A DNA stretch of 8,735 nt from assembly GCA_938010495.1 (NCBI GenBank), contig CALLUT010000188.1:1-8735 (forward strand), read 5' to 3'. This stretch comes from Candidatus Absconditabacterales bacterium (GTDB taxonomy: Bacteria > Patescibacteria > JAEDAM01 > Absconditabacterales > Absconditicoccaceae). Shown in pieces: positions 1-7,487 of the stretch. Position 1 is the first letter of the stretch, and every line of letters begins with the position of its first letter. Under the pieces are notes generated by a model. The model worked only from the letters and a program-made list of their open reading frames with translations. It was not told the origin of the DNA and made no database searches. The position numbers and the translations under genes were made by a program.

Positions 1-2421
1 ATAAGTGTACTTGAAAATTATGCAAAAAATAATTATTGAGATATCCAAAAAATACCTCAATGAAAAAAAGTAAAACTTCAACTATCTAGTTTTTTCAAAA
101 AACCATTTAGCTGATTTAAAAAGGAATGAATTAGTAAATTCAACTTTCTTATATTATTATATACAGCTGTTGTTTCTATTTCAGATACAATGAGAGCTGA
201 ATTCATAAAAGCATGAGTAGACTTTGATAGAGCAGAAAAGAAATTAATGAAAGTAATAAAGATTACCTATAATGTTGAAATTTGACCAATTGATTTCTTT
301 ACTACTTTACAAGGAATGGTTGGTACATTGAAACTTGATATTGAACAAATGGATATGTTTGTAGATATGTGAACAATCACTGGTGATGATTTAGATGTTG
401 ATGATATTGTAAAACAATCATCATGAACTATGGATGCTCCGGAAGAAACAAGTTCTGATACGTCAAAACCTGCAGAAGAAGATAAAAAATTAACAATAGA
501 GTATTTTGGTACTGACATTACTGATGAGGCAAAAAATTGAAAACTTGATCCAGTAATAGGGAGAGAAAAAGAAATCAATCAAATTATCTATACGTTGTTA
601 AGAAAGACTAAAAATAATCCAATGCTTATTGGTGAAGCTTGAGTTGGTAAAACAGCTATTATCGAATGACTTGCACAAAGACTGGTTTCTGGAGACGTTC
701 CACAAAAACTTCAATGAAAAAGAATTATGATGGTAGACATTGGTTCTCTTGTTGCTGGGACAAAATACAGATGAGAATTTGAAGCAAGGTTAAAAGCTAT
801 TATAGAAGAGGCAACAGATCCTATGAATGGAATTATCATGTTTATTGATGAGGTACATACCATTATCGGTGCATGAAATGCAGAATGAAGCGCAGATGCT
901 GCAAATATGCTCAAGCCATTGCTTGCTAGATGAAAACTACAACTTATTTGAGCTACTACATTTGATGAATATCAAAAACATATAGAAAAAGATCCTGCAT
1001 TAAAAAGAAGATTTCAAGAGCTTGTAGTTGAAGAACCTTCAGAAGCAGATACGCTTACAATATTGAAGTGAATTAGAACAAAATACGAAGAATTTCATGG
1101 TGTTAATATCGATACTGAAGCACTAGAAAAATCTGTGACATATAGTGTAAGATATATGATGAATAAACATCTCCCAGATAAAGCAATTGATATTATTGAT
1201 GAAGCATGTGCTAGAGTTTCTACGTTACAATCAAAACTTGAGGCTAATGATGAATACACTAAAACGCAAAAACGTATAACAACGTTGCAAAAAAGAATAG
1301 AAAAATCTATCGAAAAACAAGATTATTTCAAGGCTGCAGAATTTAAGGAAAGAGAAGAAAAACTTAAAGAGCAACTAAAATGAATGAGACAACAAAATGT
1401 ATTACCTAAACATCTAAGACCATCTATTACAGTAAATGATATAGGACAAGTTTTAGCAGATAAAATGTGAATTCCATTATCACAAATTAGTGAAAGTGAA
1501 ATACATAAACTTTCATCGCTATGAACTGAACTAAAAGAAAAAGTACTATGACAAGATGAAGCAGTTGAAGCAGTAGTAAAAGCTATTCAAAGAAATAGAT
1601 TATCTGCTGTACAACGTAATAAACCAATCGGTTCATTCTTGTTTTTATGAGCTTCTTGAGTTGGTAAGACATACATTGCTAAGTTACTTGCCAAAGAGTA
1701 CTTTGGTGATGAAAAAGCTTTGATTAGAGTAGATATGTCTGAGTTTATGGAAAAATATTCAGTATCTAAACTGATTGGTTCTGCACCATGATATGTTTGA
1801 TATGAAGAAGGATGAATGCTTACAGAACAAGTAAGAAGAAGACCATATTCAGTTATCCTTTTTGACGAAATTGAAAAAGCAGCACCAGATGTTATGAATA
1901 TCTTCTTACAAATTCTTGATGAAGGACATCTTAAAGACAATAAATGAAGACGAATCGACTTCAAAAATACAATTATCATCATGACATCAAATATTGGATC
2001 AGAAGAATTTGGTAAAAAACAAGCTTCTATTTGATTTCAATGATGAGATGAAAAGACGTATAATGAAGAGCAATTTGAAATGATTAAAGCAAGGGTAATT
2101 ACTCATGTAAAAGATATGCTTGCTCCTGAACTTATAAATAGATTAAGTTGACTGATAGTGTTTAAACCATTATCGAAAGACCTCCTCAAAGATATCTTTA
2201 CAATCAATCTTAAAGAGTTTTATGGACACCGACGTAAAGCCTACAAAGGACTTACACTTCCTAGATTTGGTAAGAGAAAGGTAGCTGCAGTTATTGATGA
2301 AATATATGAACCATCATACTGAGCTCGTCCAATCCAGAGATATCTTCAAGAAAAACTTGAACCAGAGCTTATATCACAAGTTATGGAAAGAGAACTAGAA
2401 AAGAGCCCTTTGGAAAAATAA
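1..2421 (+). CDS. clpC: ClpC-type AAA+ unfoldase, two ATPase domains (5' end outside window)
   Basis: ATP-driven protein unfoldase that normally feeds substrates to the ClpP protease in the cytoplasm. The frame is open from base 1 with TGA read as Gly, giving 806 visible residues; ClpC is usually about 810, so little is missing. Residues about 45-85 (LLYTAV to RAEKKL) resemble one half of a Clp N-domain repeat. D1 has LDPVIGRE, Walker A GEAGVGKT (631-654), pore loop KYRGEFEARL, Walker B MFIDE and the arginine-finger region DPALKRRF. A short UVR-like coiled coil (residues about 421-465) stands where ClpB would have a long middle domain, which favours ClpC. D2 has Walker A GASGVGKT (1648-1671), pore loop GYVGYEEGG (from 1789), Walker B VILFDE (1852-1869), sensor 1 TSNIGS and sensor 2 YGARPIQR. 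An IGF tripeptide (2029-2037) matches the ClpP-docking loop. About 33 codons are TGA. ClpB is the main alternative, but unlikely. Confidence 0.95.
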
Positions 2422-2444
2422 TCAATCTTTATTTTTTGGCATAA

Positions 2445-3059
2445 ATGAAAAAAATCTTTACGTTTGTTCTTGCATTATTTTTTGTCGTACCTTCTTGATA
2501 TTGATGGTATGACCATATTCCTAGTGCTGATACATATTGATATTATAAGTTTCAAGAAAAAGAACTTCAAAAAAAAATAGACTTATTTTTGACAAAATAT
2601 CCTAGCAAAATAGAATTTTTAGAAGGACTAATGATACAAATAAAAGAAGAAAATAATGATTCACATGAGAGAGTGCTTTCATTTATAGAATATATACAAA
2701 TATATTTAAAATTTAGAAAGTGGGAAAGAGACAATAGTGATTGACTAGAATTTATGGAAACTTTAGCAAACGAATTTAGTAATTGAAAACTTTACCATAC
2801 GTCATGATTTATGGCTAATTTTGATCGACAAAGTATTATTGATAAGATTAGTTTCTATCCTCCAACTAGTTGATTGGTATTTAGGGTAGACTACACTCAA
2901 AAAGATAGTGTTGATGCATATTTGAAAGAATTATGAATCGCTTTTTCAGTTGATGATATTCTCGAATCAGAGCATTCCAATTGTATAGCAACCCTTAATA
3001 AATTCACTTTATGAGGAGGAACTTGATTGAATATATATTGTGATGGTTCTCCATACTAA
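2445..3059 (+). CDS. small exported protein of unknown function
   Basis: 204 residues, family not recognised. The start gives a typical signal peptide: MKK, then a hydrophobic stretch (residues 4-16, IFTFVLALFFVVP), then a small-residue region. No lipobox cysteine is present, so it is probably released or held at the cell surface rather than lipidated. Residues 41-88 look alpha-helical (LQKKIDLFLTKY onward), and a mixed, probably beta-rich region follows. Two cysteines near the C-terminus (SNC and IYC) could form a disulfide after export. Ten in-frame TGA codons are read as Gly. It lies 23 bp after clpC with no terminator or convincing promoter between, so co-transcription is likely. There is no Shine-Dalgarno; the start was chosen because it gives the complete signal peptide. 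It converges on the next gene with 5 bp between stops. Confidence 0.8.
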
Positions 3060-3064
3060 ATATG

Positions 3065-4384
3065 TTACTCGCTGAGTCTTTTTCAGGTTACTCAATATAA
3101 TCATTCACTTCAAAGAGCAGTAACTATTTGGTCTCAAGTCGCTTCTCTATATTGTAATCATCAATTGTTGAATTCGATGAGAGAAACTTGCACATATTCA
3201 TTGTTTTTATCATCATCTAATGTTATATCTGCGATGATTCTATATACAGCTTCTTCATCGTTTTCTATAAGTCCAAGTGTATGATCAAGATTTTTAAACA
3301 CTATATTCCCATTTTCAATAGCTCAAGGATGTTGGATACTTCAAGAGTCAATACGTTGTAATCTAAGGTTGCTTGCAATATTTCTGTTGCTTGTTCAATC
3401 CATAAGACCCACTGTTATCTTTTCAAGATAAAGTTCAGCATCACGATTATCATTTGATTTGTTTTCACCTGTTTGAGTTTTCATAGAAAATATCATTAAT
3501 GTATTTTCTCATTGTTGTAAATATGGTTGGACAACATATCCATCAATTGAATCAAATGTATTTATCTGTTCAATAGTTACTGGGCTAATTGTTATTAGGT
3601 CAGATCTATCAATTCATCTCATCAATATTTTGTTGTCACTGTAATATCATCTTGCATCAGTTACGGATAGTTCAGTTGAAAATGATAATATTCTTGCATC
3701 TCTTGATGTGTTTCAGATTGTATAAAGATCAGCAACTATATAGACATCAGTTGATCATTGATCTAATAAATAATTTATTCATCTTATCTCCATGTCACGT
3801 CATGACGTTCTGTTTGATCATAATAATACTCAGTATTCATCATAAACATAAATAGTCTCGACGTATGCATCCCAATCTGCTGAGCTATTTATAGTAATCT
3901 CATTTATTTCAATTGGCTCATTTTTTCCAATCAATTCAACTTTTGAAAAAATTTGTTTTTGTGATCATCCAAGGAATACTTTTTCTCATTCAAATCGTTG
4001 AGAAAAGTTTGGTGTTTGATTTGGAGTTCATGTTGATGAGACGTTTTTTGGAGTAGTATTTTGAGGATTATTAGTTGGTATGATTGTAGTATGTTGTGGT
4101 TGAACGTCTTGTACAAGGTTAAATACTATCAATGATTGTATAAATGAAAGGAAATTAATTAGCTCTGCTTCGGCTGAATATTTTACCATAACAAGATCTA
4201 TTCTTTTAGAAAGAGTATCAAGTTTAGGTTGTTTTTGAGCAACAGGAATCTTGTTGTATCGTGTATTAAATGCAGTCCTTGTGATTTCTTCCCGTCACTG
4301 TGGAAGAGAAAGAGCATTAGTAGTTCAAACACTACTAACGAAAATACATACGGCAATTATTGATGTGATTAGTAATTTTTTCAT
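3065..4384 (-). CDS. exported beta-rich protein with Thr/Asn/Pro linker, unknown function
   Basis: 439 residues, family not recognised. A signal peptide covers residues 1-24 (MKK, hydrophobic core LLITSIIAVCIFV) with a likely cleavage after TNA. A helical region (about 55-92) is followed by a low-complexity linker rich in Thr, Asn, Pro and Gln (about 93-128). The long C-terminal part (about 130-439) shows alternating short hydrophobic stretches and Asp/Asn/Gly turns, as in stacked beta-sandwich domains. The only cysteine is inside the signal peptide. No transmembrane anchor, sortase motif or catalytic motif is visible, so a surface or adhesin-like structural role is possible but inferred. About 24 codons are TGA, read as Gly; with the standard code nothing longer than 61 codons survives on this strand. 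It is transcribed alone, against its neighbours, and ends TAA. Confidence 0.82.
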
Positions 4385-4411
4385 AGCAAAAAAACATGAT
4401 TAAAACTACTT

Positions 4412-4417
4412 ATAGTA
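4412..4417 (-). promoter_or_regulatory. possible -10 box for the minus-strand exported protein
   Basis: Read on the minus strand this is TACTAT, 27 bp ahead of the ATG ending at 4384, a sensible distance for a short leader. No good -35 box lies 16-18 bp further upstream; a TTGTCA is present but 20 bp away. Weak call, made because the gene is the only one on this strand and must start transcription in this spacer. Confidence 0.3.
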
Positions 4418-4428
4418 CGAATAAACAA

Positions 4429-4448
4429 ATCACTTCGTGACAAGTGAT
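4429..4448. promoter_or_regulatory. operator-like inverted repeat next to the Nudix promoter
   Basis: ATCACTT and AAGTGAT form a perfect 7-bp inverted repeat around a 6-base centre (CGTGAC). A nested TCAC/GTGA pairing shares the left arm. It ends two bases before the -35 box at 4451 and lies in the divergent spacer, where a regulator could act on both genes. A repressor or activator site is an inference; the repeat could also be an incidental hairpin. Confidence 0.35.
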
Positions 4449-4450
4449 AC

Positions 4451-4479
4451 TTGACAATGTAAAAAAAGTAAAGTAAAAT
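4451..4479 (+). promoter_or_regulatory. sigma70-type promoter for the Nudix gene
   Basis: TTGACA (4451-4456) and TAAAAT (4474-4479) are separated by 17 bp, a consensus -35 and a one-mismatch -10. Transcription would start near 4486 and give a leader of about 70 bases before the ATG at 4558. Confidence 0.7.
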
Positions 4480-4518
4480 TTGCAAAATCCTTTTCATCTC
4501 AATACACTTATAGAGTAT

Positions 4519-4535
4519 CCGATTGAGTAAATCGG
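4519..4535 (+). promoter_or_regulatory. small hairpin in the Nudix leader
   Basis: CCGATT and AATCGG form a perfect 6-bp stem with a 5-base loop (GAGTA), followed by TTTTA. It sits in the predicted 5' leader, 22 bases before the start codon. It could be a weak attenuator or only a structural element. The T-run is too short for a confident terminator. Confidence 0.3.
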
Positions 4536-4557
4536 TTTTAGTAAATATAAAGTACAT

Positions 4558-5022
4558 ATGGAAATTGGCGCTCGTTGTTATCTTTTTGATAGTTCTGAAC
4601 GTGTTTTATTAGTAAAACATGCATCTGATCAACCATGGGTTTTACCTTGAGGTCATATGGAGGATTGAGAAACAATTTTCCAATGTTTAGAAAGAGAAAT
4701 TCATGAAGAACTCTGATTAGGAATAACTATTGTAGGTGTTGAAAGTGTTATTAACTCACATAATGTAGCGACACTACCATTGCCAATTAGTATTCACAAA
4801 GTTGCTTATGAACACAGAGAAAGAGGACCGATCGAAAAAATGGAATATGTATTCTTTGCTCGTATGAATGGAGAAGTTACTAATATTCAAAGAGAAGAAA
4901 TTTATGATTATACGCGAGTTGAAGTTGAAGATATGCTAGAAATGAATCCTTGAGAAGAAATTCATGAATTTGTACAAGAAATCTTAGACCAAAACATTGA
5001 TCTTCTTGAGATCATTGGTTAA
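4558..5022 (+). CDS. Nudix hydrolase
   Basis: 154-residue member of the Nudix family, which hydrolyses nucleoside diphosphates linked to another group X (oxidised dNTPs, ADP-ribose, dinucleotides). The complete Nudix box is visible: G32-x5-E38-x7-R46-E47-I-x-E50-E51-x-G53-L54, where the glutamates bind Mg2+. The preceding PWVLPGGH matches the strand that usually leads into the box. G37 and G53 and one glycine before the box are encoded by TGA, so the motif only appears under table 25. The size is that of a single-domain MutT/ADP-ribose pyrophosphatase-like enzyme; the sequence does not tell the substrate. Cytoplasmic, with no signal peptide. It has its own promoter at 4451-4479, is divergent from the exported protein gene and is followed by a terminator at 5098-5130, so it is probably monocistronic. 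No Shine-Dalgarno precedes the ATG. Confidence 0.94.
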
Positions 5023-5046
5023 CCCTGTTAAACAAAAACATAAATA

Positions 5047-5064
5047 GAGACCTCCCGCCGTCTC
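5047..5064. other. GC-rich inverted repeat in the Nudix 3' region
   Basis: GAGAC and GTCTC (5 bp) flank a C-rich core, CTCCCGCC. This is the most GC-rich short stretch in the window. A 30-base run of A broken by single C residues (5065-5095) separates it from the terminator at 5098. There is no T-run on the plus side, so it is not itself a terminator. It may be part of a structured 3' UTR or a small RNA; nothing more can be supported. Confidence 0.3.
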
Positions 5065-5097
5065 AGCAAAAACAAAAAAACAAAAAAAACAAAAAGT

Positions 5098-5130
5098 AAT
5101 CCTCTTGGATATGTCCGAGAGGATTTTTTT
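5098..5130 (+). terminator. strong intrinsic terminator after the Nudix gene
   Basis: AATCCTCTTGGA pairs with TCCGAGAGGATT over 12 bp, including one T-G wobble, around the loop TATG, and runs directly into seven T residues (5124-5130). It lies about 75 bases after the Nudix stop and ahead of the next promoter, so it separates the two transcription units. Confidence 0.9.
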
Positions 5131-5149
5131 AATGAATTTTCTTGAAAAA

Positions 5150-5177
5150 TTGCTTGTAAATAAAAATCATATATAAT
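5150..5177 (+). promoter_or_regulatory. promoter for the unknown gene at 5212
   Basis: The -10 box TATAAT (5172-5177) matches the consensus perfectly. The best -35 is TTGCTT (5150-5155), with 16 bp spacing. The start would be near 5184, giving a leader of about 28 bases. It follows the terminator by 20 bases, as expected for a new transcription unit. Confidence 0.6.
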
Positions 5178-5211
5178 ATAGTTAAGTACTTTTCAAGTGA
5201 TTATAACAATA

Positions 5212-5907
5212 ATGAATAATAATAAACTTTATCATTTACAACAGGAAAAAGAACTCTATGAAGAGTCTCTTAATTTTCTATGAAATAATTCATGATCTAA
5301 GAAGAAAGAAAAAATACTACAGGAATGAATACATGAGATTATTAATCTTATCTATCCTCAAAATGTTATTTCAAGGATAGAAGAGGAGTATAATGATGAT
5401 AATGTTTTATTAGAACAAGCAAAGTATAAGCTTTGACAAATTACTATGAAAAATATTGATAATAAAAAATGAAATACAATAGAAATACATGATAAAACCT
5501 TTTCTTTTGTAAGACCAAAACCTAATTGAGTAGACGTATTTTCTTGAAAAAATTGAAGTTGATATGAGGATGTGATTTATACTTGAGGTAGTGCTTTAGA
5601 AAGAGAAGTAAAACAATCTGGGAAAAATTTATTTACTACTGACAAAGAACTTGAATTATTTTTAAATAAATATTTACCTTGAAAAACAATAATAACAAAA
5701 ATTCAAAATTTTGCAGATTTGTTGTGACTCAAAAAATCTTGATTTTATTACATAGGAGATACATTTACTCAACTCTCAGAATTTTGATATGCCTATATGT
5801 GTTATCCTGATAAAAATAATGGATATAATATATGGTTTTCTGATTATAATGCTGATGTATATCCATGTGTCTTAGCTAATGCACAACCGATAATTGCTCG
5901 AGAATAA
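5212..5907 (+). CDS. cytoplasmic protein of unknown function, possible FISUMP-like C-terminus
   Basis: 231 residues; the family is not firmly recognised. There is no signal peptide or membrane segment. The N-terminal third (residues 1-80) is charged and helical, rich in Glu, Lys and Asn. Residues about 95-160 contain FVRPKPNGVDVF and a Gly/Ser-rich stretch (SGKNGSG at 111-117). The C-terminal 60 residues (from LLGLKKSGFYY) end in an aromatic and Asn-rich pattern, NNGYNIWFSDYNADVYP, then AQPIIARE. This loosely recalls the tail of FISUMP/DUF1566-type domains, in which a Tyr/Trp-Ser strand is followed by an Asn-rich strand and a final Val/Ile-Arg. That resemblance is from memory and is weak. Fourteen codons are TGA, read as Gly; the first in-frame TGA falls at codon 24, so the standard code gives no product. 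It has its own promoter and a 121-bp gap to GlyRS. Confidence 0.78.
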
Positions 5908-5951
5908 AATATTTCTTCCAAAAGAAACAAATTCCTCTTAGTCAACCCAAA

Positions 5952-5987
5952 CCTTTCCTTTTCAATTGCAAAAGGCCTTTCCTTTTC
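5952..5987. repeat. 12-base direct repeat with a small hairpin between genes
   Basis: CCTTTCCTTTTC occurs at 5952-5963 and again at 5976-5987, a 24-base period. Between and overlapping the copies, CCTTTT (5957-5962) pairs with AAAAGG (5970-5975), followed by pyrimidine-rich sequence. It may be a weak terminator for the preceding gene or a local duplication in the glyQS leader; either reading is tentative. Confidence 0.4.
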
Positions 5988-5993
5988 TATAGT
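5966..5993 (+). promoter_or_regulatory. possible promoter for glyQS
   Basis: TTGCAA (5966-5971) and TATAGT (5988-5993) are 16 bp apart. The predicted start near 6000 would leave a leader of about 29 bases before the ATG at 6029. It overlaps the direct repeat just described. Moderate to low confidence in this AT-rich spacer. Confidence 0.4.
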
Positions 5994-6028
5994 AAAAAAC
6001 AGTTTATACACTTACTTATTGATTTTTC

Positions 6029-7480
6029 ATGTTCCCATTAGAAACAATTGTATCACGAGCAAAAAGAAGAGGATTTGTTTATCCTGGATCAGACATATAC
6101 TGATGACTTGCTAACGCTTGGGATTATGGACCTTATTGATCACAATTGAGGAAAAATATTCTTGATGCATGGCGACAATTTTTCGTACAAGAACAACCAA
6201 ATATCGTTGGTATTGATGGTGCAATTTTGATGCATCCAAAAGTATGGGAAGCAAGTGGACATGTTGGATGATTTAATGACCCATTAATTGATGATAAGAA
6301 CACTGGTGAAAGATTTAGAGCAGACAAATTGATTGAAGATAATTTTGAGTATAGAAGATCTCAATGAGCAACTGATGAAGAATTAACTTCATGGGCTGCC
6401 GAATTGGTATGAGCGCCAAATTTAGTCCCAGATTCATGGCCGTTGGAGATGCAACATAAATATTTCATAGAAGCAGACATAAGAAATCCAAGCAATAGAA
6501 AAATTAAAGCTGATTGGACGAATGTAAGAACATTCTCGTTGATGCTGTCTACAAAACTATGAGTACTTGAAGATGATTCATCAAAAGTATGGATGAGACC
6601 TGAAACTGCTCAAGCGATGTTTGTAAATTTCCGTAATGTTACTGATACTACTAGGTTGAGACTACCGTTTGGATTGGCTCAAGTTGGAAAGGCGTTTAGA
6701 AATGAAATAACTCCTGGGAATTTCTTATTTCGTACAAGAGAATTTGAACAAATGGAAATCCAGATGTTCTTAACTCCAGAGTTGAGTGATGAATGGTATA
6801 CAAAATTTGAAACGATGAGTTGGGAATTCCGACAAGAAAGAATTTGAATTAAGAAAGAAAACCTAAGAAATAGAGACCATGCTGGAGATGAACTTGCACA
6901 TTATGCATCGCAAGCTCGCGATTTTGAATTTCAATATCCTTGGTGATGGGGTGAGTTACAATGAATACATGATAGATGAAATTACGATGTGTCAGCGCAT
7001 CAAGAACATTCGTGAAAAGATCTTCAATATAACGATCCAATGACATGAAAAAGGTTTATCCCAAATGTTGTTGAGTTAAGTATGGGTCTTTCAAGAACTG
7101 TTTTGACAGCTATGCTTGATGCATATGACGAAGAACAGTACAAAGACTGAAAATGAAATGAACAAACAAGAGTAGTATCTAGATTTCACAAAAATATAGC
7201 ACCAGTTAAATTTGCTATCTTGCCTCTAATTAAAAAGGATGAAAAACAGGTAGAAATTGCGCATACTCTATTCAAGCAATTAGCTAAATATCACGTATGT
7301 GAATATGATGATGGATGAGCTATTGGTAAACGTTACAGAAGACAAGATGAGATTTGAACACCATTTTGTGTAACTATAGACCATCAATCAGTAGAAGATG
7401 GTACAGTTACTGTAAGAGATAGAGATAGTATGGACCAAAAGAGAGTGCCATTGGAAGAAGTTTTATCATTTATGAATTAA
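6029..7480 (+). CDS. glyQS: glycyl-tRNA synthetase, single-chain dimeric type
   Basis: Attaches glycine to tRNA-Gly in the cytoplasm. It is 483 residues long, the usual size for the alpha2 enzyme and unlike the split alpha/beta form of E. coli. The N-terminus reads [14 protein letters not shown] and WDYGPYGSQL, typical of this class II synthetase. Motif 2 is [26 protein letters not shown] precedes it. GELQGIHDRGNYDV belongs to the active-site region, and motif 3 is [11 protein letters not shown]. The C-terminal anticodon-binding domain starts near [11 protein letters not shown] and includes [20 protein letters not shown]. About 17 of 34 glycines are encoded by TGA, including both in YGG. In this genetic code the enzyme must also charge a tRNA-Gly that reads UGA; that tRNA is not in this window. 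No Shine-Dalgarno is present; the start was chosen because homologous sequence begins directly after it. Followed by a protease gene after 7 bp. Confidence 0.97.
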
Positions 7481-7487
7481 AAATCAC

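Noticed and set aside
1135..1383. Separate 82-residue coiled-coil protein
   Set aside because: It is the middle of ClpC between two TGA glycine codons, in the same frame.
1587..1982. 131-codon open frame on the minus strand
   Set aside because: Lies fully antisense to the conserved D2 domain of ClpC and has no recognisable product. The minus-strand frames at 267-578, 711-914, 6133-6327 and 6849-7046 are rejected for the same reason.
1..2421. A decayed clpC pseudogene with many in-frame stops
   Set aside because: All internal stops are TGA at glycine positions and all motifs are intact; there are no frameshifts or TAA/TAG.
3589..3855. 88-codon plus-strand frame
   Set aside because: Antisense to the minus-strand exported protein and without protein-like composition.
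3931..4116. 61-codon minus-strand frame
   Set aside because: Same strand as the exported protein but a different frame from its signal-peptide-led 439-codon reading; a shadow.
5023..5211. tRNA or riboswitch in the spacer
   Set aside because: No cloverleaf, T-loop sequence or known riboswitch core is visible; only the terminator, the GC-rich repeat and a promoter.
6593..6847. Separate 84-residue protein
   Set aside because: It is the motif 2 region of GlyRS, bounded downstream by a TGA glycine codon.
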